Shown here: positions 52,813 through 60,790 of the stretch, one piece after another
Layout of the letters: each line of letters opens with the position of its first letter
How positions within the stretch are numbered: position 1 is the stretch's first letter
Origin: Bradyrhizobium elkanii WSM2783
GTDB taxonomy: Bacteria > Pseudomonadota > Alphaproteobacteria > Rhizobiales > Xanthobacteraceae
Direction of reading: 5' to 3'
Assembly: GCF_000472865.1 (NCBI RefSeq)
Contig: NZ_AXAP01000027.1
Coordinates: 1-64,000 of the forward strand
Length of the DNA: 64,000 nucleotides
Position numbers and translations under genes: made by a program
Notes under the pieces: model-generated
The model's input: the letters and a program-made list of their open reading frames with translations, nothing else
Told to the model about the DNA's origin: nothing
Database searches by the model: none

Positions 52813-53208
52813 ATGATCGAACTCCTGCAGCCCGAAGGCTGGGCCCAGCCGGTCGGCTATGCCAATGGCGTTGCCGCGCGCGGCAAGATGATCCTTGTCG
52901 CCGGCCAGATCGGCTGGAACGCGCAATGCGTGTTCGAGACTGACGACCTCGTGGAGCAGATCGGGCAGACCCTGCGCAACGTCGTCGCGGTCGCCGCCAG
53001 CGGCGGCGCAAAGCCGGAGCATATCGTGTCGATGACCTGGTTCCTGCTCGACCGCCGCGAATATTCCGCGCGGCTGAAGGAGATCGGCGCCGTCTACCGC
53101 GACATCATGGGCCGCCGCTTCCCGGCGATGACGGCGGTCCAGGTCTCCGGCCTGATCGAGGATCGCGCCAAGGTCGAGATCCAGGCGATCGCGGTGGTTC
53201 CGGATTGA
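52813..53208 (+). CDS. RidA/YjgF-family protein without the catalytic arginine
   Basis: A 131-residue trimeric-type Rid protein (VAGQIGWNAQ, VEQIGQTLRNVVAVAASGGAK, PAMTAVQVSGLIEDRAKVEIQAIAVV). At the position of the essential Arg105 of E. coli RidA (PARSCVEV) this protein reads PAMTAVQV, placing it with the Rid subgroups that lack imine deaminase chemistry. It lies 21 bp after the crotonase and is probably co-transcribed. Removal of the amino group as an enamine/imine is an attractive role but is weakened by this substitution. Confidence 0.87.
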   Translation: MIELLQPEGWAQPVGYANGVAARGKMILVAGQIGWNAQCVFETDDLVEQIGQTLRNVVAVAASGGAKPEHIVSMTWFLLDRREYSARLKEIGAVYRDIMGRRFPAMTAVQVSGLIEDRAKVEIQAIAVVPD

Positions 53209-53305
53209 CGGTGAGAGCGTTAACCTAAGCGCGCTCCACCTCCAACAAACCCGCTTGCGACGCGGGCTTGGGCCATGCGACGCTGGTGCGTCGAGCGAAT
53301 GCTTT

Positions 53306-53389
53306 CGTCATGGCCGGCTCGTCCCGGCCATCCACGTCCTTGGTTCAGCGCGGACGGCGTGGATGCCCGTCACAAGGCCGGGCATGACG
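53306..53389. repeat. Dispersed palindromic repeat (CGTCATGGCCGG family)
   Basis: Ends CGTCATGGCCGG and CCGGGCATGACG pair imperfectly; inner arms CATCCACG and CGTGGATG pair perfectly. It is a third repeat family, distinct from those at 18.2 kb, lying between the Rid gene and the FAD monooxygenase gene. Confidence 0.7.
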
Positions 53390-53408
53390 CCGCGAGTGGA
53401 GTAGGGCG

Positions 53409-54650
53409 ATGAAGGCGATTATCGTTGGCGGCGGGATTGGCGGGCTCACGACGGCGCTGATGCTGCGGGCTCGCGGCATCGCTTGCGAATTGTTCGAGCA
53501 GGCGGAGACGATCCGCGAGCTCGGGGTCGGCATCAACACCTTGCCGCATGCAATCCGCGAACTCGCCGGGCTTGGCCTGCTTGACGCGCTCGACAAGGTC
53601 GCGATCCGGACCCATGAACTGTTCTACCTGACGCGCCATGGCCAGCAGGTCTGGCACGAGAAGCGCGGACTGGACGCCGGCCACGACGTGCCGCAATTCT
53701 CCGTTCATCGCGGTCGCCTGCAGGGCGTCATCCACCAGGCCTTGGTCGAGCGGCTTGGCGGCGAGGCGATCCACACCGGCTGCCGGCTCGGCGCGTTCAC
53801 GCAGGATGAAGGCGGCGTCACGGCCTATTTCTTCGATCGTGCGGGGGCACATATGCACAACGCTCGCGCTGATATCCTGATCGGCGCCGACGGCATCCAC
53901 TCGAAAGTGCGCGAGACGCTGTTTCCGAACGAAGGCCCGCCGTGCTGGAACGGCCTGATGCTGTGGCGCGGTGCCGCCGACTGGCCCGCGTTCCTGACCG
54001 GCCGCTCGATGATCATCGCCGGGGGCCTGAACGCCAAGGCCGTGGTCTATCCGATCGCGGAAGGCTCGAGCCCGGCCAGCCGTCTCACCAATTGGGCGGT
54101 GATGGTGCGGATCGGCGATGGCGCGTCACCGCCGCCGCGCCGCGAGGGCTGGTCGAATCTCGGCAGGCGGGAAGAGCTGATGCCGCATGTCACAGGCTTC
54201 TCGATCCCGCAGGTGGACTTTGCAGCGCTGGTCGGCGCCACGCCGGAATTCTGGGAGTATCCGTGCTGCGACCGCGATCCCTTGCCCTATTGGACGAGCG
54301 GGCGCGTCACCTTGCTCGGCGATGCGGCGCATCCGATGTATCCGGTCGGCTCCAACGGCGCCTCACAGGCCATCCTCGATGCGCGGTGCCTCGCGGATGC
54401 GCTGGCGCGCTCCGAACATCCGCGCCAGGCGCTGGTCGCCTATGAACGCCAGCGCCTGCCGATGACCGCCGACATCGTCGCCTCCAACCGCCGCGGCGGG
54501 CCGGAGGGCGTGATCGATGCGGTCGAGCAGATCGCCCCGCAGGGGTTTACTGATATCGAGGCTATCCTGAGCTACGAGGCCCGCGAAGCAATCGTGCGCG
54601 GCTACGCCGCCAAGGCCGGCTTCGCCGCCCGCGTGGTGGCGCGGCAGTAG
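53409..54650 (+). CDS. FAD-dependent aromatic oxidoreductase (PhzS/salicylate-hydroxylase-like)
   Basis: A 413-residue class A flavin monooxygenase: IVGGGIGGLTTALMLRARGI, the DG motif LIGADGIHSKVRETLF, and LLGDAAHPMYPVGSNGASQAILDA for the ribityl/pyrophosphate site. Although in the same direction as the preceding genes, it is separated by a repeat and about 200 bp. It may act on a related free aromatic acid feeding the CoA pathway, or independently; the substrate is unknown. Confidence 0.87.
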   Translation: MKAIIVGGGIGGLTTALMLRARGIACELFEQAETIRELGVGINTLPHAIRELAGLGLLDALDKVAIRTHELFYLTRHGQQVWHEKRGLDAGHDVPQFSVHRGRLQGVIHQALVERLGGEAIHTGCRLGAFTQDEGGVTAYFFDRAGAHMHNARADILIGADGIHSKVRETLFPNEGPPCWNGLMLWRGAADWPAFLTGRSMIIAGGLNAKAVVYPIAEGSSPASRLTNWAVMVRIGDGASPPPRREGWSNLGRREELMPHVTGFSIPQVDFAALVGATPEFWEYPCCDRDPLPYWTSGRVTLLGDAAHPMYPVGSNGASQAILDARCLADALARSEHPRQALVAYERQRLPMTADIVASNRRGGPEGVIDAVEQIAPQGFTDIEAILSYEAREAIVRGYAAKAGFAARVVARQ

Positions 54651-54660
54651 CTCGGTGCCC

Positions 54661-54787
54661 ACCTCTCCCCAGCGGGGAGAGGTCGGATCGCATCGCCAGA
54701 TGCGATCCGGGTGAGGGGGCGGTGTCCATGAGGGAGCGAAACCCCTCACCCGGCGCTTCGCGCCGACCTCTCCCTTCGGGAGAGGTG
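54661..54787. repeat. Composite nested-palindrome intergenic repeat, copy 4
   Basis: Hairpin ACCTCTCCCC-AGC-GGGGAGAGGT, then CGGATCGCATC...GATGCGATCCG, then GGTGAGGGGG...CCCCTCACC and final hairpin CCTCTCCC-TTC-GGGAGAGG. Module order and much of the sequence equal copy 2 at 15.6 kb. It lies between convergent genes. Confidence 0.85.
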
Positions 54788-54829
54788 AAAAGCCACGCTC
54801 GCGTCGATTCGAGCAAATATCATCCTGCG

Positions 54830-55282
54830 TTACGCCGGAGGCGGCGGCAGGAAGTGGATGTTGTACTCGGCCGCGAGCCGGACCACGTCATCCGGGTTCT
54901 GCTCCCGCATGTTGTGGATCGCCCAGAACAGGTCGTAGAGCCGGCGCGTCGGCGACACCCAGAACAGCGTCTTCGCCGCCTGCTGTGACTTGTTGAAGAT
55001 GCCGTGCGGCTTGCCCATCGGCAGGCGCACGAGATCGCCTGGCGTCGCCGATTCATCGGCGCCGTCGAGCATGAAGTCGAGCTTGCCTTCGAGGATGTAG
55101 AGATATTCGTCCTGGTCGGGATGGATGTGCGGCGGCACGAAGGTGCCGGGCGGAAACGTCGCATGCCAGGAGAACGAATGCTCGGTGCGGTTCTTCGGCA
55201 CATAGGTCTGGCCGAGGATGTTCCAGGTGATGCCCTGCATGCCCTCGTTGGCGCGCGTGATGCCCGCGATCTCGTCGTTCAT
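54830..55282 (-). CDS. Cupin-domain protein
   Basis: A 150-residue single-domain cupin. Motif 1 PPHIHPDQDEYLYILEGKLDF provides the metal-binding His/His/Glu set and motif 2 LPMGKPHGIFNKS the last histidine. The ATG at 55282 is chosen over an upstream in-frame start which lies inside the preceding binding-protein gene; GGGAG is located upstream. Transcribed with the substrate-binding protein, it may be a dioxygenase-like or regulatory cupin of the aromatic pathway. Confidence 0.85.
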   Translation of the reverse strand: MNDEIAGITRANEGMQGITWNILGQTYVPKNRTEHSFSWHATFPPGTFVPPHIHPDQDEYLYILEGKLDFMLDGADESATPGDLVRLPMGKPHGIFNKSQQAAKTLFWVSPTRRLYDLFWAIHNMREQNPDDVVRLAAEYNIHFLPPPPA

Positions 55283-55298
55283 TGTTCCACTCCCTCGT

Positions 55299-56465
55299 CT
55301 ACTTGGCTGAGCAATCCTTGGCGTAGCGGTCGCCGTAGTTCTCGAACACCTTCTGTACGATTTCGGTCTGGAACTTTCCATCAGGACGTTTGGCGACCTG
55401 GGTCAGGTAGAAGTCCTGGATCGGATAGCCGTTGGTGTTGAATTTGAAGCTGCCGCGAAGCGAGACGAAATCAGCCTTCTTCAGCGCCGCCGCGACCGCC
55501 TCCTTGTTGGAGAGGTTGCCGTTCACCGCCTTCACCGCGCTGTCGATCAAGAGCGCCGCGTCATAGGCCTGCATGGCGTAGGTGCCGGGGACGCTCTTGT
55601 AGGCGGCCTCATAGGCAGCGACGAATTTCTTGTTCTGGGGATTGTCGAGGTTGGGCGCCCAGTTGGCGCCGCCGAACATGCCGACCGCGGCGTCCTGCTG
55701 CGCCGGCAATGTCGATTCATCGACGGTGAAGGCTGACAGCACGGGCACGGTGGCGCCGGCCTGCTTGTACTGCTTCACCAGATTGACGCCCATGCCACCC
55801 GGCATGAAGGTGAACAGCGCATCCGGCTTCAGCGAGGAGATTTTTGTCAATTCGGGCTGAAAGTCGAGCGTGTTGAGTGGCGTATAGGATTCGTCGACGA
55901 TCTCGCCCTTGTAGTCGAGCCTGAAGCCGGCCACCGAGTCGCGTCCGGCCTGGTAGTTCGGCACCAGGAGATAGACCCGCTTGTAGCCGCGATCCTGTGC
56001 GACCTTGCCGAGGATCTCGTGCACCTGGTCGTTCTGATAGGAGGTGACGTAGAAGAACGGGTTGCATTCCTTGCCGGCGTAGCTCGAGGGCCCGGCATTG
56101 GGCGAGATCAGGAACGTCTTGTTCTCGGTCACGGGGCGATGGATCGCCTGCAGGATGTTGGAGAAGATCGGCCCGACCACGAAGTCGACCTTGTCGCGTT
56201 CCAGCAGCCCGCGCACCTTGGTCACCGCGCCATCCGGCTTGAGCTCGTCGTCGACATTCACGACCTCGACCTCGCGGCCCGCCATCTTGCCGCCGAGATC
56301 CTTGATCGCCAGCGCAAAGCCGTCGCGCGCCTGTTGGCCGAGCACCGCGGCGGGCCCCGACGTCGTCACGATGACGCCGATCTTGATCTTCTCCTGCGCT
56401 AGCGCAGGTCCGGCAGCAAGGGCGAACAGCGCCGCCAGTCCTGCCAACTTCAATGCCCGTTTCAT
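55299..56465 (-). CDS. Branched-chain-amino-acid-type ABC substrate-binding protein, orphan
   Basis: A 388-residue periplasmic binding protein with signal peptide MKRALKLAGLAALFALAAGPALAQ. KIKIGVIVTTSGPAAVLGQQARDGFALAI and NIL/PNAGPSS segments are typical of the LivJ-like group, which also includes many aromatic-acid binders. The start follows GGGGACAG. No permease is adjacent, so it may feed the Liv-type importer encoded at 62 kb or another system. It is divergent from the MarR gene. Confidence 0.88.
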   Translation of the reverse strand: MKRALKLAGLAALFALAAGPALAQEKIKIGVIVTTSGPAAVLGQQARDGFALAIKDLGGKMAGREVEVVNVDDELKPDGAVTKVRGLLERDKVDFVVGPIFSNILQAIHRPVTENKTFLISPNAGPSSYAGKECNPFFYVTSYQNDQVHEILGKVAQDRGYKRVYLLVPNYQAGRDSVAGFRLDYKGEIVDESYTPLNTLDFQPELTKISSLKPDALFTFMPGGMGVNLVKQYKQAGATVPVLSAFTVDESTLPAQQDAAVGMFGGANWAPNLDNPQNKKFVAAYEAAYKSVPGTYAMQAYDAALLIDSAVKAVNGNLSNKEAVAAALKKADFVSLRGSFKFNTNGYPIQDFYLTQVAKRPDGKFQTEIVQKVFENYGDRYAKDCSAK

Positions 56466-56603
56466 GGTCTGTCCCCGCGCCAACAAAGATCAAAATCCCG
56501 CGCCACAGCTTATTCTGACGACGGCAAACGCCGCAAGCGAATGCCTCGCCGCGTCTCGACCGCCAGCGGATCGTATGCGGGCCCGTATGCAAGCGCCGCG
56601 CCA

Positions 56604-56697
56604 AATTGCTTGAAGCTTAAAGAGATCCCGCGATATCATGGGGCATCGCTCATTCGGCTTGCGATATGCCGCGAATTGCTTGAAGGTCAAAACGATC
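56604..56697. promoter_or_regulatory. Direct repeat in the MarR/binding-protein divergent promoter region
   Basis: AATTGCTTGAAGCTTAAAGA begins at 56604 and AATTGCTTGAAGGTCAAAAC at 56674, exactly 70 bp apart, both followed by GATC within a few bases. On the reverse strand the first contains TTTAAGCTTCAA, which resembles the TTTTAAGCATAAAA core of the monooxygenase-operon operator. They may be autoregulatory sites. Confidence 0.4.
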
Positions 56698-56732
56698 GGC
56701 TGCGATTGGCGCCGCGAAAGGCGTGACTACCC

Positions 56733-57227
56733 ATGATGCTTGATTCCGAGACAAAAGCGGTCGAACTGCCGGAAGATCACGGCACCGAGCTTCGGCTCTG
56801 GCTTCGGCTCCTGACCTGCACCACCCTGATCGAGGGCGAGGTGCGCAGCCGCCTTCGCGAGCGCTTCGACGTTACGTTGCCGCGCTTCGACCTGATGGCC
56901 CAGCTCGACAAGGTGCCTGATGGCATGACGCTGTCCGATCTCTCCAAGCGGATGATGGTATCGAACGGCAATGTGACCGGTCTGGTCGAACGGCTGGTGG
57001 AATCGGGTCATCTCGATCGCCGCACCTCGGAGACCGATCGGCGCGTGCAGTTCATCCGGCTGACAAAGCTCGGCCGCGCCGAGTTCCGCAAGATGGCCGC
57101 CGAGCACGAGACCTGGATCGCCGATGTCTTCGCCGACCTCTCGCGCAAGGATATCAGCGAATTGATGCGGCTGCTCGCCAAGACGAAGGCATCGGCGCAG
57201 CGATCGGCCAAGGCGCGGACGCCATGA
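56733..57227 (+). CDS. MarR-family transcriptional regulator
   Basis: A 164-residue winged-helix regulator. MTLSDLSKRMMVSNGNVTGLVERLVESGHLDRRTSETDRRVQFIRLTKLG includes the recognition helix and the wing with the conserved DRR. It overlaps the downstream hydrolase by 4 bp (ATGA). MarR proteins in aryl-CoA pathways are typically repressors released by the CoA thioester; the shared palindromes at 48753 and 58085 are plausible targets. Confidence 0.9.
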   Translation: MMLDSETKAVELPEDHGTELRLWLRLLTCTTLIEGEVRSRLRERFDVTLPRFDLMAQLDKVPDGMTLSDLSKRMMVSNGNVTGLVERLVESGHLDRRTSETDRRVQFIRLTKLGRAEFRKMAAEHETWIADVFADLSRKDISELMRLLAKTKASAQRSAKARTP

Positions 57228-58045
57228 GCGGCGTGGCTGGGGTCGACTACGAGGTCGAATACAACAACCGCGCGCGGGTACCGGAACATCCCGCGCTGAT
57301 CGAAGGCTGGGCCAGGGACGCGGCCGCCTATCGCGCGCAGCATGCGCCGCGCCGCATCGCCTACGGCCCGGGCAATCGCCACACCATTGATTTGTTTGAA
57401 AGCAGCGAGGGGCCGATCGTCGTCTTCATCCACGGCGGCTATTGGCAGGCGCTCGACGGCTCCTTCTTCAGCCATTGCGCGCGCGGGCTCAATGCCCACG
57501 GGGTCACGGTCGCCGTGCCGAGCTACGATCTCTGTCCCACTGTCACCATTGCCGATATCATCGGCCAGATGCGAGATGCTTCGCGCGTATTGGCTCGGCT
57601 TGGCCGACCGCTGGTGGTGAGCGGCCATTCCGCGGGCGGGCATCTCGCCGCCTGCATGCTCGCGACCGATTGGCCGGCGCTCGATGCGTCGCTGCCGAAA
57701 CGGCCGGTCATATCGGTCTATTCGATCTCGGGTCTGTTCGAGCTCGCGCCGCTGGTCGAAACCTCGATCAACAAGGCATTGCGTCTGGATGCCGCGGCGG
57801 CCGAGGCTGCAAGTCCGCTGTTCTGGCGGCCGCCGGCCGGAACAGCGCTGGATGCGGTGGTCGGCGAAACCGAAAGCGCCGAATATCATCGGCAAAGCCG
57901 CACCATCGTCGAACAATGGGGCGCGGCCGGCGTTGCCACCCGCTACGGCGCCGTCGCCGCAGCCAATCATTTCACCGCGATCGCGCCGCTCGCCGATCCG
58001 GACTCGGCGATGGTCGCGCGGCTGCGCGAATTGGCGCAGGCCTGA
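57224..58045 (+). CDS. Alpha/beta hydrolase, kynurenine-formamidase-like
   Basis: A 273-residue alpha/beta hydrolase with the HGGYW oxyanion motif (VVFIHGGYWQALD), the nucleophile elbow SGHSAGGHLAACML, an acidic residue in VVGETESAEYHRQS and histidine in AANHFTAIAPLAD, as in arylformamidase-type (AFMID-like) enzymes. If it deformylates N-formylkynurenine or formylanthranilate, it would generate precursors of, or directly release, anthranilate for the adjacent ligase. It overlaps the MarR gene start-stop. Substrate assignment is inferred from motif and context. Confidence 0.8.
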   Translation: MSGVAGVDYEVEYNNRARVPEHPALIEGWARDAAAYRAQHAPRRIAYGPGNRHTIDLFESSEGPIVVFIHGGYWQALDGSFFSHCARGLNAHGVTVAVPSYDLCPTVTIADIIGQMRDASRVLARLGRPLVVSGHSAGGHLAACMLATDWPALDASLPKRPVISVYSISGLFELAPLVETSINKALRLDAAAAEAASPLFWRPPAGTALDAVVGETESAEYHRQSRTIVEQWGAAGVATRYGAVAAANHFTAIAPLADPDSAMVARLRELAQA

Positions 58046-58073
58046 ACATTCCGGCGAAGTGCAAAATCGGCTC

Positions 58074-58102
58074 TTGCGTGAAATTGTTTTAAGTATAAAA
58101 TT
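58074..58102 (+). promoter_or_regulatory. Promoter with palindromic operator for the CoA ligase gene
   Basis: TTGCGT (58074-58079) and TAAAAT (58096-58101, spacing 16) form a promoter-like pair. TGTTTTAAGTATAAAATT (58085-58102) matches the palindrome before the monooxygenase operon at 15 of 18 positions and keeps the TTTTA-N4-TAAAA arms. It overlaps the -10 in the same way. Confidence 0.65.
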
Positions 58103-58177
58103 GTTGCCGGATACGCTGCCGGGCGTCCTCGATGTGTGATCGTGAGCATTCTTGCTGGAAAGCGAGGGGCGATGGAT

Positions 58178-59821
58178 ATGGCAGTTCTTGCACCGAAGCT
58201 GGGCCCTTCCGCCCATGTCGACACGTTCACGCGCGACAATCTTCCGCCATTCCATCAATGGCCGGACCTGCTGCTCGACCGGCCTGAATTTCAATATCCA
58301 GAATATCTCAATGCCGCAGTCGAACTGACCGACCGCATGGTCGAGAAAGGCTTTGGCGACCACACTGCGCTGATCGGCAACGGCCGCCGGCGCACCTACA
58401 AGGAATTGACCGACTGGTCCAACCGCCTTGCGCATGCGCTGGTCGAGAACTACGGGGTCAAGCCCGGCAACCGCGTGCTGATCCGCTCCGGCAACAATCC
58501 GGCCTTCGTCGCCGCCTGGCTCGCCGCGACCAAGGCCGGCGCCGTAGTCGTCAACACCATGCCGATGCTGCGCGCCGGTGAACTGGCGAAGATCGTCGAT
58601 AAGGCGGAAATCTCGCTGGCGCTAACTGATAGCCGTATCGCCGACGAACTTGTCGCCTGTGCCAAGACCAGCAAATTCCTCAAGCAGGTCGTCAATTTCG
58701 ACGGCACGCAGAATCACGACGCCGAGCTCGATCGCGTCGCATTGAGCAAGCCGGTGCGGTTCGACGCGGTCAAGACTGGCCGCGATGACGTGGCGCTATT
58801 AGGATTCACATCGGGCACGACCGGCGAGCCGAAGGCGACGATGCATTTCCACCGCGATCTCCTGATCGTCGCGGACGGCTATGCGAAGGAAGTGCTTGAT
58901 GTCACCGAGAACGACGTCTTTGTCGGCTCGCCGCCGCTGGCCTTCACGTTTGGCCTCGGCGGGCTTGCGATCTTTCCTTTGCGGTTCGGCGCCACCGCGA
59001 CGCTGCTGGAAAACGCCGCGCCGAACCAGATGGTCGAGATCATCGAGACCTACAAGGCCACGATCTGCTTCACCGCGCCGACCGCCTACCGTGCGATGAT
59101 GGCCGCGATGGACAACGGGGCCGATCTGTCATCGCTGCGCATCGCTGTTTCCGCCGGCGAGACGTTGCCGGCGCCGGTGTTCGAAAGCTGGACCAGGAAG
59201 ACCGGTAAGCCGATTCTCGACGGCATCGGCAGCACGGAGATCCTGCACATCTTCATCACCAACCGGATCGGCGATGCCGTGGCGGGCACGACCGGACATC
59301 CGGTTTCCGGCTATGAGGCAAAAATCGTCGACGACGACATGAACGAGTTGCCGCCCGGCAAGGTCGGTAAACTCGCGGTGCGCGGCCCGACCGGGTGTCG
59401 CTATCTCGCGGATGCGCGGCAAACCAAATATGTGCGCGATGGCTGGAACCTGACCGGCGACGCGTTCGTGCGCGACGAGAATGGCAGGCTCTCCTTCGTC
59501 GCCCGCGCCGACGACATGATCATTTCTTCCGGCTACAACATCGCAGGTCCCGAGGTCGAGGCCGCGCTGCTGACACATCCAGATGTCGCGGAATGTGCGG
59601 TGGTCGGGCAGGTTGATGAAGAGCGCGGGCAGATCGTCTCGGCCTATGTCGTGCTGAAGCAGGGCTGCCGCTGCGACGAGTTGCAGGTCAAGCTCCTGCA
59701 AGACCACGTCAAGGCCAGGATCGCGCCGTACAAATATCCCCGCGCCATCAGCTTCGTCGATGCGCTGCCGAAAACGCAGACCGGCAAGGTCCAGCGCTTC
59801 AAGTTGCGCGAAGCGAGCTGA
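58178..59821 (+). CDS. 2-aminobenzoate/benzoate-CoA ligase family enzyme
   Basis: A 547-residue AMP-forming aryl-CoA ligase. Motifs: LLGFTSGTTGEPKATMH (phosphate loop), VGSPPLAFTFGLGGLAIFPL, LDGIGSTEILHIF (adenine motif), GWNLTGDAFVRDENG, and the terminal lysine in LPKTQTGKVQRFKLRE. Of several close starts, 58178 is favoured because GAGGGG is 8 bp upstream; 58172 and the GTG at 58136 are alternatives. It activates the aromatic acid to its CoA thioester for the monooxygenase. It resembles benzoate-CoA ligases, and anthranilate is favoured by context. Confidence 0.9.
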   Translation: MAVLAPKLGPSAHVDTFTRDNLPPFHQWPDLLLDRPEFQYPEYLNAAVELTDRMVEKGFGDHTALIGNGRRRTYKELTDWSNRLAHALVENYGVKPGNRVLIRSGNNPAFVAAWLAATKAGAVVVNTMPMLRAGELAKIVDKAEISLALTDSRIADELVACAKTSKFLKQVVNFDGTQNHDAELDRVALSKPVRFDAVKTGRDDVALLGFTSGTTGEPKATMHFHRDLLIVADGYAKEVLDVTENDVFVGSPPLAFTFGLGGLAIFPLRFGATATLLENAAPNQMVEIIETYKATICFTAPTAYRAMMAAMDNGADLSSLRIAVSAGETLPAPVFESWTRKTGKPILDGIGSTEILHIFITNRIGDAVAGTTGHPVSGYEAKIVDDDMNELPPGKVGKLAVRGPTGCRYLADARQTKYVRDGWNLTGDAFVRDENGRLSFVARADDMIISSGYNIAGPEVEAALLTHPDVAECAVVGQVDEERGQIVSAYVVLKQGCRCDELQVKLLQDHVKARIAPYKYPRAISFVDALPKTQTGKVQRFKLREAS

Positions 59822-59832
59822 GCTTGGACAAT

Positions 59833-60735
59833 TCAGTCCTGCTCTTCCCGCATCCGGCCGATCAGGAGGTCGGCCACCAGCCGGCAGGACGGCGACAGGT
59901 TTCGGCTCGCCAGCCGGACCATGGTGACTTGCGTTGCCTCCAGCCGCTTGTCGCGCAGCGGCACGGCGACGAGCAGGCCAGTCTCCAGCGCCGGCACGGC
60001 TGCGACGCGCGGCAGGAAGGTGGCGAGATCGGTACGGGCGGCGAGCCTCTGTGCGAAGGCGAGCGAGTTGGTCACGGTGCAGACCTCGAGCCTGACTTTG
60101 GCCTGCGCGCAGGCGCGGTCGACCTCCTGACGGATGCCGAAGGATGGATCGGGGACCACGACCCGTAGCCCTGCGAGTTCCTTCACCGTGCAGCTCGCCT
60201 TGTTCGCCAGCGGATGGCGCGGCGAGACGATCAGGCACAGCGATTGCCGCATCCGCCCGAGCTCGATCAGGTCGCTGCGCGGTGCGCGGCCGAACACGAA
60301 GCCGAGATCGACATCGTTGTGGCCGACCTTCTCGGCCACGTCCCGCGAGCCCACCATCGTCATCGAGATCGAAATGCCCGGATATTGGCCGGCAAGGTCG
60401 ACGGCGAAATTCGACAGGAAGCTCATCAGCATGCCCTCGACGGTGGCGATCCTGACCTGCCCACGCCGTGAGCTGTCGAATTCCTGCACCTTGACGCGGA
60501 TGCCGTCGAGCTGATTGCGGTTCTCGACCGCGTAGCGATAGAGCAGGTGACCGGCGCCGGTGAGCTGCATCCCGCGTGGGCCGCGCTCGAACAGCTTCAC
60601 CGAAAGCTCCTCCTCGATCGCCTGCATTTGCCGGCTGATCGCGCTCGGCGCGATCCGCAGCGAAGCCGCCGCCTGCTTGATCGAGCCGCATTGCGTGACC
60701 TCGCGGAAATATCGGATGGCGGCTGACTCGATCAT
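59833..60735 (-). CDS. LysR-family transcriptional regulator
   Basis: A 300-residue LTTR. N-terminal helix-turn-helix YFREVTQCGSIKQAAASLRIAPSAISRQMQAIEEEL is followed by a periplasmic-binding-protein-like effector domain (RGQVRIATVEGMLMSFLSNF; VDLGFVFGRAPRSDL; LCLIVSPRHPLA). GGAGGA precedes the ATG. It is convergent with the ligase and divergent from the transporter genes, which it probably controls through the palindrome at 60791. The effector is probably an aromatic acid or an amino-acid-like ligand. Confidence 0.92.
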   Translation of the reverse strand: MIESAAIRYFREVTQCGSIKQAAASLRIAPSAISRQMQAIEEELSVKLFERGPRGMQLTGAGHLLYRYAVENRNQLDGIRVKVQEFDSSRRGQVRIATVEGMLMSFLSNFAVDLAGQYPGISISMTMVGSRDVAEKVGHNDVDLGFVFGRAPRSDLIELGRMRQSLCLIVSPRHPLANKASCTVKELAGLRVVVPDPSFGIRQEVDRACAQAKVRLEVCTVTNSLAFAQRLAARTDLATFLPRVAAVPALETGLLVAVPLRDKRLEATQVTMVRLASRNLSPSCRLVADLLIGRMREEQD

Positions 60736-60790
60736 GTGGATTGATCCTCCCCTTGCGGCCTGCCCAACAACGCGGCAGGCACTGACCAGG

